Positions 36,969 to 46,476 of a DNA stretch of 64,000 nt are shown piece after piece. The translations under genes were made by a program, and so were the position numbers. Numbering within the stretch: the first letter of the stretch is position 1; every line of letters begins with the position of its first letter. The stretch lies in the NCBI RefSeq assembly GCF_010672455.1, contig NZ_JAAHGO010000052.1, positions 1 through 64,000 on the forward strand, written 5' to 3'. Under the pieces are notes generated by a model, which was not told the origin of the DNA, searched no databases, and saw only the letters and a list, made by a program, of their open reading frames with translations. Source of the stretch: Okeania sp. SIO2C9 (lineage in GTDB: Bacteria; Cyanobacteriota; Cyanobacteriia; Cyanobacteriales; Microcoleaceae).

Positions 36969-37326
36969 AAATTGAATTAGAGGTTGTCTGAGAAGTCTCA
37001 TTTGCTACATCACTCGCCCCCGCGCATCCCTCAATTTTGGGGAACTTTTACCAGCTAATGGATTCTTGTTCCCCCCAGAATTGGGGGGCTAGGGGGGCAA
37101 AATTCAGTATTAAACAACTTTTGATATATCCTCTTAATTGATATTAAAAAAAATTGAATTAGAGGTTGTCTGAGAAGTGTCATTTGCTACATCACGCGCC
37201 CCCGCGCATCCCTCAATTTTGGGGAACTTTTACCAGCTAATGGATTCTTGTTCCCCCCAGAATTGGGGGGCTAGGGGGGCAAAATTCAGTATTAAACAAC
37301 TTTTGATATATCCTCTTAATTAAGAT
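36969..37326. repeat. Tandem duplication, period 182 bp, rich in GGGGGGCTAGGGGGG
   Basis: Unit 1 at 36969-37150 and unit 2 at 37151-37326 are almost identical. Each starts AAATTGAATTAGAGGTTGTC and contains CCCCCCAGAATTGGGGGG-CTAGGGGGG. A partial inverse copy lies at about 39497-39614, so the amylase gene is flanked by inverted copies. Confidence 0.9.
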
Positions 37327-37381
37327 TCAAAAACACTCATACTTTCAATTTCTCTTTTTCATTAAATTTAACTTCTAACTT

Positions 37382-37549
37382 CTTCAATAATCACCACCTA
37401 AAAATTAAACTTCTTCCTTCTTCTCTCTTCTTTCTAACTTCTTCAATAATCACTACCTAAAAATTAAACTTCTTCCTTCTTCCCTCTTCTTTCTAACTTC
37501 TTCAATAATCACCACCTAAAAATTAAACTTCTTCCTTCTTCCTTCTTCA
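37382..37549. repeat. Three tandem copies of a 59-bp unit
   Basis: CTTCAATAATCAC recurs at 37382, 37441 and 37500, each unit ending in a CTTCCTTCTTC tract. The array runs straight into the 3' end of the amylase gene. Confidence 0.9.
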
Positions 37550-39418
37550 ATAAGCCCAATTATCTTGCCACTTAACCGTACCCTCTTCAGCTAATAACCA
37601 TTGCCTAGAAACTAAATTTTCTCGCTGTGGAATTTCTGTTTCATTTCCATTTTCATCCCGGTAAACAATTGCATATTTATAAGCAATTACTTTTCCTGCA
37701 CTTTCATTAAAGGGAATTTCATTAAACCAAGTATTAGAATTTATATACTCTAACTGGTAAGCTTTACTAATATCCCAATTTCCTAATTCTGGACAATCTC
37801 CTGTTACTACTATTGCCTCTCCAGGATTAGTTGAAACTCCATTTAATTGCGCTCGGACAATTACTTTTCCTTTGACGCGATCGCCTAAATAATTAATCAC
37901 TATCATCTCTTGTACGCCCAGTTCTAAATCATGTAATGCGCCATCTTTTACCTCAAAAAAGCGCTTCGTTAAAATACAAATATATTCTCCATCTTCCAAA
38001 TCAGTTTCTACCCGTTCTATTGTTACTGGATTACCTCGATTAATGGCTACAAAACAACGATAATCTCGGTAACATCGCACATAACAATAAACATCCTCAC
38101 TAATATATTTTTGCCATTGACTTCCTAGAGAAACGGCAGGATTAACTCGACGTACTTTTGATAATAATTGAACATCCCGATAAATTGGTGTATCTGTATC
38201 CCACTTTTCCATCATCGGGCGATTATAAGGTTCTTCCCCACCATCTTTATCATTATAAAGATATTGCTCAGTACCATAATAAATGCAGGGAATACCACGA
38301 GAAGTCATAATTAAATTAATAGCTAATCTCAAAATTCCTGGGTCTGGATTCAAATTTTGAAACCTGGGAATATCATGATTATCAATAAAAGTTACCAGCT
38401 CACTAGCGCTATTATAAACATTATCTTTGTCTAATACTTCTTGAATAATATGAAATCCTCCAGGTTCGCATTTTCCTAAAGCGCGTCGAATTGCCACACA
38501 AAAACCAAAGTCTAACATTGACATTCCAGACTTATTGGCAAATTCCTGAGATGCAGCATCATAAGGTCCGCTAAAAATCCATTCCCCAAACACAAATACT
38601 GAAGGTTTATGACTTTTAATATCAGCATAAAATTCTTGCCAAAACCATAATGGCATATGTTTAATTGTATCTATTCGTAGCGCATCTACTCCACGGTCTA
38701 ACCATAATTTAATTGCTGATTTAATATAATCTCTATAGTCAGAATTATTTTCATTAAAATCTGCTAATCCTCCCAATTCTCTATTTTCAACTTGCCATTG
38801 ATCATCCCAATCTTCTACTTCACCATAATGGTGATACCAGTCGTTAACATCGTTATGAAAATCAGCAATTAAAACTCCATCATCAAATAACTGACCTTTC
38901 TTACCACCTGCATCTGGACTACTATGATTACACACAATATCCAAGATTATTTTTATCCCTAAATTATGAGCTGCTGCTACTAATTTATCAAAAACTGTTT
39001 CCTGATTTTTTACTAAAGAAATCTCATCATCTTTGTCTACTAAACGAGGATTAAGTCGTTTAAAATCTTTCGCCCAATAGCCATGAATAGGAGCCATTTC
39101 AAATAATTCTTCTTCTATTTGTTCAAATAAAGGAGTCATCCAAATAGCTGTAATTCCCATATTTTTGAGATAGTCAAGTTTATCAATTATTCCCTGTAAA
39201 TCTCCACCCCAATATAAACCCCATTTTTCTTGATTTGGGTCATATAATCTAGGATTTGGACCTTCATTATTTCTGGGGTCTCCATCAAAAAAGCGGTCTA
39301 CAATAATGAAATATATTGTTTCTTGACGAAACTCTATAGAACGAGTGAAAAGAAATTCAAAGTCGTTGTTGGTATTATTTTGGTTGTTAAATGTTTTATT
39401 TGTAGAATCTTTTGGCAT
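37547..39418 (-). CDS. GH13 alpha-amylase-type enzyme with C-terminal CBM20
   Basis: The 623-residue enzyme acts on alpha-1,4-glucans. The (beta/alpha)8 domain carries the GH13 regions: DIVCNHSS (region I), ALRIDTIKH with nucleophile Asp250 (II), VFGEWIF with acid/base Glu279 (III) and FIDNHD with Asp349 (IV). Residues from about 525 form a starch-binding CBM20 (NPGEAIVVTGDCPELGNW ... VKWQDNWAY). No signal peptide is visible, so it may act on intracellular glycogen or be exported by another route. The domain order resembles cyclodextrin glucanotransferases and maltogenic amylases, although domains between the catalytic and CBM20 parts are short. ATG at 39418; no operon partner. Inverted G-rich repeats flank it. 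Confidence 0.9.
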   Translation of the reverse strand: MPKDSTNKTFNNQNNTNNDFEFLFTRSIEFRQETIYFIIVDRFFDGDPRNNEGPNPRLYDPNQEKWGLYWGGDLQGIIDKLDYLKNMGITAIWMTPLFEQIEEELFEMAPIHGYWAKDFKRLNPRLVDKDDEISLVKNQETVFDKLVAAAHNLGIKIILDIVCNHSSPDAGGKKGQLFDDGVLIADFHNDVNDWYHHYGEVEDWDDQWQVENRELGGLADFNENNSDYRDYIKSAIKLWLDRGVDALRIDTIKHMPLWFWQEFYADIKSHKPSVFVFGEWIFSGPYDAASQEFANKSGMSMLDFGFCVAIRRALGKCEPGGFHIIQEVLDKDNVYNSASELVTFIDNHDIPRFQNLNPDPGILRLAINLIMTSRGIPCIYYGTEQYLYNDKDGGEEPYNRPMMEKWDTDTPIYRDVQLLSKVRRVNPAVSLGSQWQKYISEDVYCYVRCYRDYRCFVAINRGNPVTIERVETDLEDGEYICILTKRFFEVKDGALHDLELGVQEMIVINYLGDRVKGKVIVRAQLNGVSTNPGEAIVVTGDCPELGNWDISKAYQLEYINSNTWFNEIPFNESAGKVIAYKYAIVYRDENGNETEIPQRENLVSRQWLLAEEGTVKWQDNWAY

Positions 39419-39484
39419 TTTTGAGTTCTGCTGTGGTGGAGATTATTTTGGTTTATTATTGAAATACCAATTTTATAGCATTTG

Positions 39485-39614
39485 ATACTGAATTTTGCCC
39501 CCCTAGCCCCCCAAGTTTGGGGGGAACAAGAGTCAATTTCCTTCTAAAAGTCCCCCAAAATTGGGGGATTTAGGGGGCTTTAATGTAGCAAATGGGACTT
39601 CTCAGACAACCTCT
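39485..39614. repeat. Inverse copy of the G-rich repeat of 36969-37326
   Basis: Ends ...AATGGGACTTCTCAGACAACCTCTTA, the complement of the AGGTTGTCTGAGAAG start of the other copies, and contains the CCCCAAAATTGGGGG foldback. Confidence 0.8.
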
Positions 39615-39677
39615 TAGGCATTACCCTGTTACCAATAGCTTCTTCCTTCTTCCTTCTTCCCTCTTACTTCTTCCTTC

Positions 39678-40739
39678 TTACCGACTCCAATCTTCAACTT
39701 CATACAAAAAACGAGTTCCACCAATTAATTTCCGATTCACTGATGTACTCTGAACAAACACTACATATTTCTCTAAATTATTAGGTTTAATTCGCACCGT
39801 TGTACCATGAGGCAAATCTAAAATTTCCCGTGCAGCTTCTCCCTCAAATAAATCTCCTGTTGCTCGATCCATTAAAATAATTTCTTTTTTCCCTTGAATA
39901 GTTTCGGTCTTAGTAAATTCATAAAAACCACGCCCTTTGTTAAAAGTTAAACCATTTTCTAACACAAAATTTTTAATCGGTTTATTCTCATCCACTTCTA
40001 AAACTTGGAACCTTCCCGGCGTAACAACTCGCAAATCTGCTGACTCATAAATACTGCTTTCTTCTCGATTTAACATGGTATTAAAAATTTGATTTAAACC
40101 ACGATTCATTCGCCCCATATCTAAAATTTCTTGTTCATAAATTTGCAGCTCTTCATCTGAAGATTGTTGATAACAAACTGCTAAAAATAAATCATTAATA
40201 TAAGCAAATTGGTCTAACTTGATATGAAAACCACCCGATTTTTCTGCCACTTCTTGATAAAACATCGTGGCATGGCGACGATTTAATGCTTGTACGCCAT
40301 AAATTGTAATTCCCATATCTGATAATTTATTAACTTCCTCTCGCCAATTTAACTTCTGAGGATTTTGACTAGGTGGATGAGGAATATCGTCTCCAATTAA
40401 TACTAAAGATTTGGTAGCTTTCCGAGTCCAAGCAAAAGATTGGGCTTGATGTAATACTAATTCATAACATTCTGGCGCGTCTCCACCACCTGTCTTTCCT
40501 ACCCTTTCTACAAAGTTACAAATAGCATCGATATTTTGGGATAATTCTAATCGTTTTGTTACATAAGTAGAGTTGCGATCGCAATAATCTCCATGAGCAA
40601 TTATTCCAATCCGAATACCAGGAATTTCTGAAATTAATCGAGTTACTGTATTTTGAATTTTTCGGCGTACTTGAGTTAGGCAAGGATACATACTGCCAGT
40701 TGTGTCAAAGCTGAATACTACTTCTATATTATTAGTCAT
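39678..40739 (-). CDS. Von Willebrand factor A domain protein
   Basis: The 353-residue cytoplasmic protein begins with a VWA domain. The MIDAS metal motif DTTGS is at residues 12-16, the second site is TGGGDAPE near residue 92, and the third is LIGDDIPH near residue 121. VWA domains mediate metal-dependent protein binding. The C-terminal 140 residues contain a beta-rich part (FQVLEVDENKPIKNFVLENG) that I do not recognise. No signal peptide or membrane helix. Standalone proteins of this type occur in cyanobacteria without known function. ATG at 40739. The gene follows the amylase gene on the same strand after a 260-base repeat-filled gap, so co-transcription is unlikely. Confidence 0.85.
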   Translation of the reverse strand: MTNNIEVVFSFDTTGSMYPCLTQVRRKIQNTVTRLISEIPGIRIGIIAHGDYCDRNSTYVTKRLELSQNIDAICNFVERVGKTGGGDAPECYELVLHQAQSFAWTRKATKSLVLIGDDIPHPPSQNPQKLNWREEVNKLSDMGITIYGVQALNRRHATMFYQEVAEKSGGFHIKLDQFAYINDLFLAVCYQQSSDEELQIYEQEILDMGRMNRGLNQIFNTMLNREESSIYESADLRVVTPGRFQVLEVDENKPIKNFVLENGLTFNKGRGFYEFTKTETIQGKKEIILMDRATGDLFEGEAAREILDLPHGTTVRIKPNNLEKYVVFVQSTSVNRKLIGGTRFLYEVEDWSR

Positions 40740-41851
40740 ATTTTTTCTCCAATTTTTGACAAAATTTCCACAGAAAATCCCTCGGTTTCAGCTTAGAAAT
40801 TAGCTGCTACCAATTAGATAAATTACTCAGGTTTGAAAGCTTTCTTTTATAGCTATCAGCTATCAGCATTCAGCTATCAGCATTCAGCTAGATCCAAAAC
40901 TACTACCTTTCATTAATTGATAATTACCTCTGGTTAAAACCGTTCTTGATTGAATATAAGGAAACATTATTTGTAAGCAAACAGCGGTCAGCTATCAGCT
41001 ATCAGCTATGAGTTATTAAGTCACTATCACACCAGAGGAGGAATTACTCTCCAAAGAGAATTAAAACTTATGTTTGCGTAGCATTCCGCAGGAAATAAAA
41101 AGGCTATGAGCTAACTTTAGTAAGTTTTGTACCTTTAAAAGCTGAATGCTTACCATTATTTCTTTTTTTTTCCCTTAAAAGGGGAGGCTTTAAACCATAA
41201 TTATTTAATTATTAATTATTAATTATTAATTATTAATTATTCGGTAAGCTTTTGAAGTTTGAGAGGCGTTCTAAATCTTTGCTTCGACTGCTATAACAGG
41301 GAATAGGGATAGGGAACAGGGGAAAAACATTTCCCTGTCTGAGGTTCATCATCAGTCTATCTCCTATAGCAACTTGTTTCTTGCTCTATATTTATATTTT
41401 AATCAATGTTGAAAAAAACGTCAATGCTTAATTGAAGAAAAAATCAATAAATTAAATTTTAGATTTTGGATAAATGCCGGAAGAGCCAGAACCCATAAAA
41501 TATAGCAGTACCTTCTTTGGTATTTGACAATAAAGTAGGGACGTTGTACGCAACGTCCGTAGGTCTTAGGGAATAAGAAATAGACGAATGTCCGCACTCT
41601 ATTTGCGTAGTGCTATAAGTTTAACTAGCTATTAGCTATTAGCTTTTCCGTTCCGGAATGCTGCGCAAACAGCATTTAGCTATCAGCTCAAAATCCAAGG
41701 ATTTAAGTCCCCCACGCTTAGAGTGAAAAAGCGCGTGGTGCGCCTTTTATGGGGGTTTTAATCCATTATTATACACCTTGAGAAGCTGATAGCTGACCGC
41801 TGACCGCTGACTGCTATTTCAAAAACAACCATTGCTCAAGAGGAGAAATAA
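40740..41851. other. Gene-free repeat-rich region upstream of dprA
   Basis: CAGCTATCAGCATT-type tandem repeats (about 40855-40890, 40990-41012), an inverse family T repeat with an ATTATTA array (about 41175-41250), and the GGAATGCTGCGCAAACAGC module at 41655-41673. A partial inverse module lies at 41071-41087. A G+C-rich foldback at about 41707-41758 (CCCCCACGC ... GGGGG) resembles an IS605 end. No gene. Confidence 0.6.
41535..41562. repeat. 28-bp palindrome (GGACGTTGTACGCAACGTCC core)
   Basis: Same architecture as 2166-2193 and 34425-34452, with a few mismatches. Confidence 0.75.
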
Positions 41852-42994
41852 TTGATAGAAGAACGTGCCTACTGGTTGGCATGGGCAAAAATCAGTGGTA
41901 TAGGTCCAATTGCTCTACAAAGACTCAAACAACAATTCGAGACTTTGGCAAGAGCTTGGACGGCCAGCCCCAAAGAATTAGGCCAAGTACCAGGATTTGG
42001 CCGTCAGAAGATAGAGAAAGTAATGGAAGAGCGATCGCGCCTGGACCCAAAACAACTGATAGAAGAACACACGGCCAAAAATCCTGATTTCTGGACTCCG
42101 GCAGATCCAGACTATCCACGTCTGTTGCAAGAAATTCCGACACCCCCTGCTCTGCTGTATTATCGAGGTATAGTTGAACCTCAAGAAATTCTAGGTATTA
42201 CTCCGACGGTAGGAATAGTCGGCACTCGCTACCCCACTGAATATGGTCGTCGTTGGACTCGAAAAATAAGTTCGACCCTGGCAAAAAGTGGATTTACTAT
42301 TGTTTCTGGACTAGCTATGGGAATTGATACTGAGGCACATCAAGCTTGTTTAGAAGCAGGGGGGCGAACAATTGCTGTTTTTGGTAATGGGGTTGATACA
42401 GTTTACCCAAAGGAAAATAAAACTCTTGCTGAAAAAGTGATAAAACAGGGGTTGGTGGTGAGTGAATATCCGGCAGGTACGAAACCAAACTCTAAACATT
42501 TTCCCCAACGTAATAGAATTATTGCAGGATTAAGTAGGGCAGTTTTAGTGATGGAAGCTCCCCAAAGATCGGGTGCTTTAATTACTGCAGATATGGCAAA
42601 TGAATTTTGTCGAGATGTGTATGTTTTACCTGCTCGTTTAGATGACGAAAAATCTCATGGTTGTTTGCAGTTAATTAATCATGGTGCAGAGGTAATTCCG
42701 ATTACTATGGATAAGTTATTAGAAATGTTAGGAGCAATACCACCATTAGATATTGATGTGGTAGAACCTCCCGAAAATTTATCTTTATTTGAGGATAAAA
42801 AACGGGATTATATTCCAGATTTAGAACCTCTTTTAGCCAAGGTTTTTCAACATATTTCTAGTGAAGCTATTCCTGTAGATTTAGTTGTGCAAAAAACAGG
42901 TTTATCACCAGGAGATGTTTCTAGTTCTTTATTACAGTTGGAGTTATTAGGGTTAGTTACTCAGTTACCAGGAATGCGTTATCAAAAAAATTAA
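41852..42994 (+). CDS. dprA: DNA-processing protein DprA
   Basis: DprA binds incoming single-stranded DNA during natural transformation and loads RecA. The 380 residues show an N-terminal helix-hairpin-helix-like region (ISGIGPIALQRL ... VPGFGRQKIEKV). The Rossmann-like core follows, with TVGIVGTRYPTEYG near 118, GFTIVSGLAMGIDTEAHQ near 150, and VSEYPAGT then KHFPQRNRIIAGLS near 210. The winged-helix C-terminus (DLVVQKTGLSPGDVSSSLLQLELLG) completes the family architecture. The start is a TTG at 41852, supported by AGGAG seven bases upstream. It is monocistronic. Its presence fits natural transformation, which may help explain the heavy mosaic of mobile DNA (inference). Confidence 0.94.
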   Translation: MIEERAYWLAWAKISGIGPIALQRLKQQFETLARAWTASPKELGQVPGFGRQKIEKVMEERSRLDPKQLIEEHTAKNPDFWTPADPDYPRLLQEIPTPPALLYYRGIVEPQEILGITPTVGIVGTRYPTEYGRRWTRKISSTLAKSGFTIVSGLAMGIDTEAHQACLEAGGRTIAVFGNGVDTVYPKENKTLAEKVIKQGLVVSEYPAGTKPNSKHFPQRNRIIAGLSRAVLVMEAPQRSGALITADMANEFCRDVYVLPARLDDEKSHGCLQLINHGAEVIPITMDKLLEMLGAIPPLDIDVVEPPENLSLFEDKKRDYIPDLEPLLAKVFQHISSEAIPVDLVVQKTGLSPGDVSSSLLQLELLGLVTQLPGMRYQKN

Positions 42995-44641
42995 TATAGC
43001 AGGGAACAGGGAATTGGGAATTGGGGTAAGCATTTCCTCCGGAATGCTGCGCAAACAGCCGTCAGCCATCAGCTATCAGCTATTGTTTTTAGTTGACGAT
43101 AAAAGCTTTATTAATTGTATTACTACAAAAGTTAGTTCCCTTATCCTTAAAGTCAGTTGTTAATTTAAACACTGTTCTTAAAGAGAAAGTCTTTTGGATG
43201 TAAGCATTCAGCCGTCAGCAATCAGCAATCAGCTATTACTTTTAGTTTACTATCAAAGCTTTATTAATTGTCTTACTAGAAAAGTAGACTCCCTTGACCT
43301 TAAAGTCTATTTTAATTTAAACACTTTCCTATATGAGAAAGTCTTGTTGCTGTTAACGCAGTTCCTCCGGAGGAGGCTAGCTGACAGCTAATAGCTGTTT
43401 GCGCAGCATTCCGCAGGAAATGCTTACTTTTGGCTGATAGCTGATAGCTGACTGCTAATAGCTGAATACTTACGAATAGGGAATAGGGAATAGAGAGATA
43501 AAATTGTTGATTTGATAGTCTTAAATTGATTTAATTAACACTTTTGCAAGAGGTCTAATATAGTAGGGAATATGGTATAGAGAAAAGTGGAAAAAATCGG
43601 ACTGTATTTGATTAATTATTGTAGGGGCGATCTTCGGAGCTATGCGTCAGCAAACGGCCGTTCGCCCTAGATTTTTTGGTGATGCGTAAGCCCTAATTTA
43701 TATTGCTTGCTATATATTTATTTTCATAAGTAAAGCTGATATAAATTTTTCTGAAATAACCATGAAAAGCAGAGAATAGTCTGTAGTATTAATCATGGTA
43801 TTTCGTATTATTTATTATTATTTATAGCAACCGATAAATAGGTTATATAAAGTCTCATTAATTAGGCATAATAAAAATTTTCGGCGTTGCTGATATGAAG
43901 TATGAATGCGCGATTGTTTGGTTCTCCCCTTCGCCCCCGCGCATCCCCCATTCAACAAAAAGCACAGCATCCTCAGGCTTCCCCCGCAGGATCGGGGGAC
44001 AGGAGGGGGATTAAAAAAGGGGGACTTTTAGAGTTTTATTCCCCCCAATTTTGGGGGGCTAGGGGGGCTTGCATCATACCCAGAATCAGCAACGCCATAT
44101 TAGGAAATAGACTGATATAGCGCTACGCTTACAACCCAAATTTATTGTCCTAACCAAAAGATGTAGTGTTATACAGCAGATTCCATCTTTGTGAAATACA
44201 CCCATAGCGAGCAAGATGTTCGCACTAGAAATATTTAATTGTTAATATCTGTAATTCTTATGCGAGAAATTTTCTGTAACGATCTTTAGACACTTTTCAC
44301 TGTTGCCTATTCCCTGTTCCCTTTTCCCTGCTATATTTTGTGCAACTTCTGCCTTTTTTACTCAAGCTTGATGTCGAATATCAAATGATTACTAATTTTT
44401 TCCCTATTCCTCCTTCCTTCTTATTTCTTCCTTCTTAGGGCAAATGATGACTAAATTTTTACCGAAATATTGTGGTTGAAAGCCGACCCTTTTAAAAGGA
44501 TAATAAATAAAAATTTTCCTGTTCGTCAATCCTCTTATTTTCAAGGAGAGGTAATTCTAAATTCTTAATTCTTAATTCTAAATAATTGAATTTTTCCTTC
44601 TTCCCTCTTCCTTCTACCTTCTTCCCTCTTCCTTCTGAATA
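42995..44641. other. 1.6-kb gene-free repeat region
   Basis: Contains GGAATGCTGCGCAAACAGC at 43041-43059 and its inverse at 43394-43412, and CAGCTATCAGC heptamer-type arrays. A diverged direct duplication of period about 153 (43081-43370) follows, and an interrupted GTAGGGGCGA palindrome at 43621-43669. A family E miniature element (43883-44096), a GCGAGCAAGATGTTCGC hairpin near 44207 and a family T repeat at 44459-44590 complete the list. The frame at 43902-44120 is inside the miniature element and is not a gene. Confidence 0.65.
43883..44096. mobile_element. 214-bp miniature element, family E (GGCGTTGCTGAT...GTATGAT ends)
   Basis: Left end GGCGTTGCTGATATGAAGTATGA; right end is the complement of GGCGTTGCTGATTCTGGGTATGAT. 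The interior is a G-rich CCCCCCAATTTTGGGGGG-CTAGGGGGG segment like the repeats around the amylase gene. Related to 30066-30282. No clear target duplication. Confidence 0.7.
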
Positions 44642-45166
44642 ATGACTAAATTTTTACCTCTTCCTTCTTCCCTGTTCTTGATGATTTATACCTTCTTCCT
44701 TCTACCTTCTTCCCTCTTCCTTCTGAGTGCCACTGCCGCCCCGAAAATTATTTTTCCCACCTGTCCTAGAAATGAAATTTCTCAACTACCTCAACCTCCT
44801 TTATCTCAAACTCAACCAAGTATACCTAGTCTGTGGTTAACTCAAGATTTCTTTGGCGAAGAACTTATTTATACTTGGTTTGTTGACTCAGATGATACTT
44901 GGGTAATTTTGGTAGTTAGAAAATTAAATTGGGATAAAAAAGGCTACCTAGAACGTTATAAATTTATTAATCATTTTGGTAATGTAGCTAGACAATATGG
45001 CTATAACTTACAAGTATGCGAACCTCGTAATAAAAAACCAATTGCTGCCTATTTTTGTGACTTTCAAACTGCTCCATTAAATTGTAATGTAGAAATTGAT
45101 TATAGATTTGGTAGAAGTTTATTTCGTTCACCTAAAGGCTTGACATTTCCTCCCACAGTAGAGTGA
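44642..45166 (+). CDS. Secreted protein of unknown function with a repeat-derived signal peptide
   Basis: The 174-residue protein has a double hydrophobic start (LPLPSSLFLMIYTFFLLPSS and on) ending at ATAAP, then a mature part beginning KIIFPTCPRNE. The mature part contains a two-strand-rich core (LWLTQDFFGEELIYTWFVDS), four Cys (CPRN, CEPR, YFCDF, NCNVE) and an RFGRSLFRSP end. I do not recognise the family. The signal peptide is written by CTTCTTCCCTCTTCC repeats: the 31 bases at 44611-44641 recur 87 bases later inside the gene. The ATG at 44642 therefore lies within repeat DNA. An alternative start inside it, such as the ATG near 44679, is possible. Confidence 0.65.
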   Translation: MTKFLPLPSSLFLMIYTFFLLPSSLFLLSATAAPKIIFPTCPRNEISQLPQPPLSQTQPSIPSLWLTQDFFGEELIYTWFVDSDDTWVILVVRKLNWDKKGYLERYKFINHFGNVARQYGYNLQVCEPRNKKPIAAYFCDFQTAPLNCNVEIDYRFGRSLFRSPKGLTFPPTVE

Positions 45167-45434
45167 ATATTTATCATAACTAGATTTATTTATTACCAAT
45201 TTTTCAAACAATATTGGGAATAATTACTATCAATTATTAGTACAGTACAAGTACGCTATTATGTACAGATAAATTAGAGAAATATATTTATAAATAGCCA
45301 AGATGCCTGTTGATTTTTGTCGTTAAAATTATCAGATATAAACAAGCGATCGCGCCTCAGAGATAGCATATCTACATCCTTGGACAACGGCAAGACTTTC
45401 ATGTTATTTCCATGTAACAGAATGTACTTTGATG

Positions 45435-45700
45435 GTGCGACTCGTTGGCTAGTAAAGACTGCCTAAAGGCAGGTATAGCAAGCCTTCCAGGTAACTACAT
45501 GAAGTAAACTTTCCCTATGGGATAACTTCGTTAACGACCTGTGAAAACTCTTATGTCCTTGGTGGTGAAATTCCATCCGCTCTGTTGTTGGGTAGACAGC
45601 ATAGGCCACACTGGTGAGACTGAACATCAAACTGGTGAAGCTGGCCTAAATGGGGTCAAAGCTTTAACTACCAAAAAAGAAATAATATCTCCTGATATTC
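45435..45700 (+). ncRNA. Possible 5' fragment of a group II intron
   Basis: The stretch begins GTGCGACTCG, the form of the conserved GTGYG 5' boundary of bacterial group II introns. It continues as a non-coding, G+C-richer and highly foldable sequence (for example GCCTAAAGGC, and AGGCCACACTGGTG...GAAGCTGGCCT). No reverse transcriptase frame and no domain V or 3' end is seen, so it would be a truncated relic. The assignment rests on the boundary motif and general look only. Confidence 0.4.
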
Positions 45701-45955
45701 AATTCCGTAGCGGTTAAAACCCGAGGTAATTATCAATTATCCATTATCAATTAATGAACCCTACTGCCTATTCCCTACTCCCTTGTTATAATTACGATTT
45801 TCCACACCAACCTACTTAAGTGGTTTAAATGCACAACAGCTTAGCGAGACGACATCCTCACAAATCATAGAAGTTGGCTAAGAAAAAAAAATCGGCCAGC
45901 TATTTCTTCCGATTTTTTTAATTGTTTGAAGAACAATATTGATGTATGTGACTAT

Positions 45956-46259
45956 CTTGACATCCTCCCGACGCTGCACTTGCGTGACAGCGCGCGATTC
46001 CTAATCATCGCGCTCTTAGATCTTTATGCTGCCTCTTGCAGAGGAGCTACGCTAACAATGCACCAGCCTCCAAGGCCCTCGCCTCTTTTCGGTCTAAAGG
46101 CGCGCTCCACAGACGCTCCACTGCTAGGCCAGCAGCCAAATTTTAAGTCTAACAAACTATTGGCATGGGTCGCAAAATTAATTGGTTTTCCCATCTCTCC
46201 GGTCCCCTTCGGGAGCTCGCGGGTCTTCGACCAACTTTGAGATCAAGAGAGTTTGGACT
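45956..46259 (-). mobile_element. Remnant of an IS200/IS605-type element (minus strand)
   Basis: On the minus strand the segment ends GCAGCGTCGGGAGGATGTCAA, the same terminal sequence as the tnpB element at 24275-24310, preceded by a GCGCG foldback. The 300 bases before it are G+C-richer than their surroundings and have no intact frame on the minus strand. The plus-strand frame 45926-46240 is a shadow. Confidence 0.55.
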
Positions 46260-46322
46260 ATATTAAAGCTCTAAAAATTGTTTAATATTATGTTCGATAA
46301 AACAGTTATAATTAGGCTCGTG

Positions 46323-46369
46323 GTTTTGCTGTAGCCCTAAGACAAGTATTTAAAGGGCTACAGCAAAAC
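46323..46369. promoter_or_regulatory. Perfect 16-bp stem-loop about 110 bases before the FAAL start
   Basis: GTTTTGCTGTAGCCCT is exactly repeated in reverse as AGGGCTACAGCAAAAC around a 15-base loop. There is no T-run, so it is not a simple terminator. It could be an operator, a leader RNA hairpin, or terminal repeats of a lost element. Confidence 0.5.
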
Positions 46370-46476
46370 TACAAACAAAAATTTGGCGTTGACTTACCTG
46401 AATACTTAATCTCAGCTTAGTCTAATTTTCATTAGTATTGGTAAACATAAAACTAAAAGTAATAGCTGCACATTAT

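Larger units (their letters stand above)
45167..46476. other. Intergenic region upstream of the lipopeptide cluster
   Basis: Holds the possible group II intron fragment (45435-45700), a repeat-derived AATTATCAATTATCC stretch (about 45722-45760), the IS605-type remnant (45956-46259) and a strong stem-loop (46323-46369). No credible gene; the promoter of the cluster should be in the last 200 bases. Confidence 0.5.

Noticed and set aside
37382-37549. CRISPR array, because of the 59-bp period
   Set aside because: Whole 59-bp units are identical, with no unique spacers.
43902-44120. 72-codon open frame on the plus strand
   Set aside because: It lies inside the family E miniature element and its G-rich repeat.
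45926-46240. 104-codon open frame upstream of the FAAL gene
   Set aside because: It lies on the opposite strand of the IS605-type remnant; length is explained by the higher G+C content.
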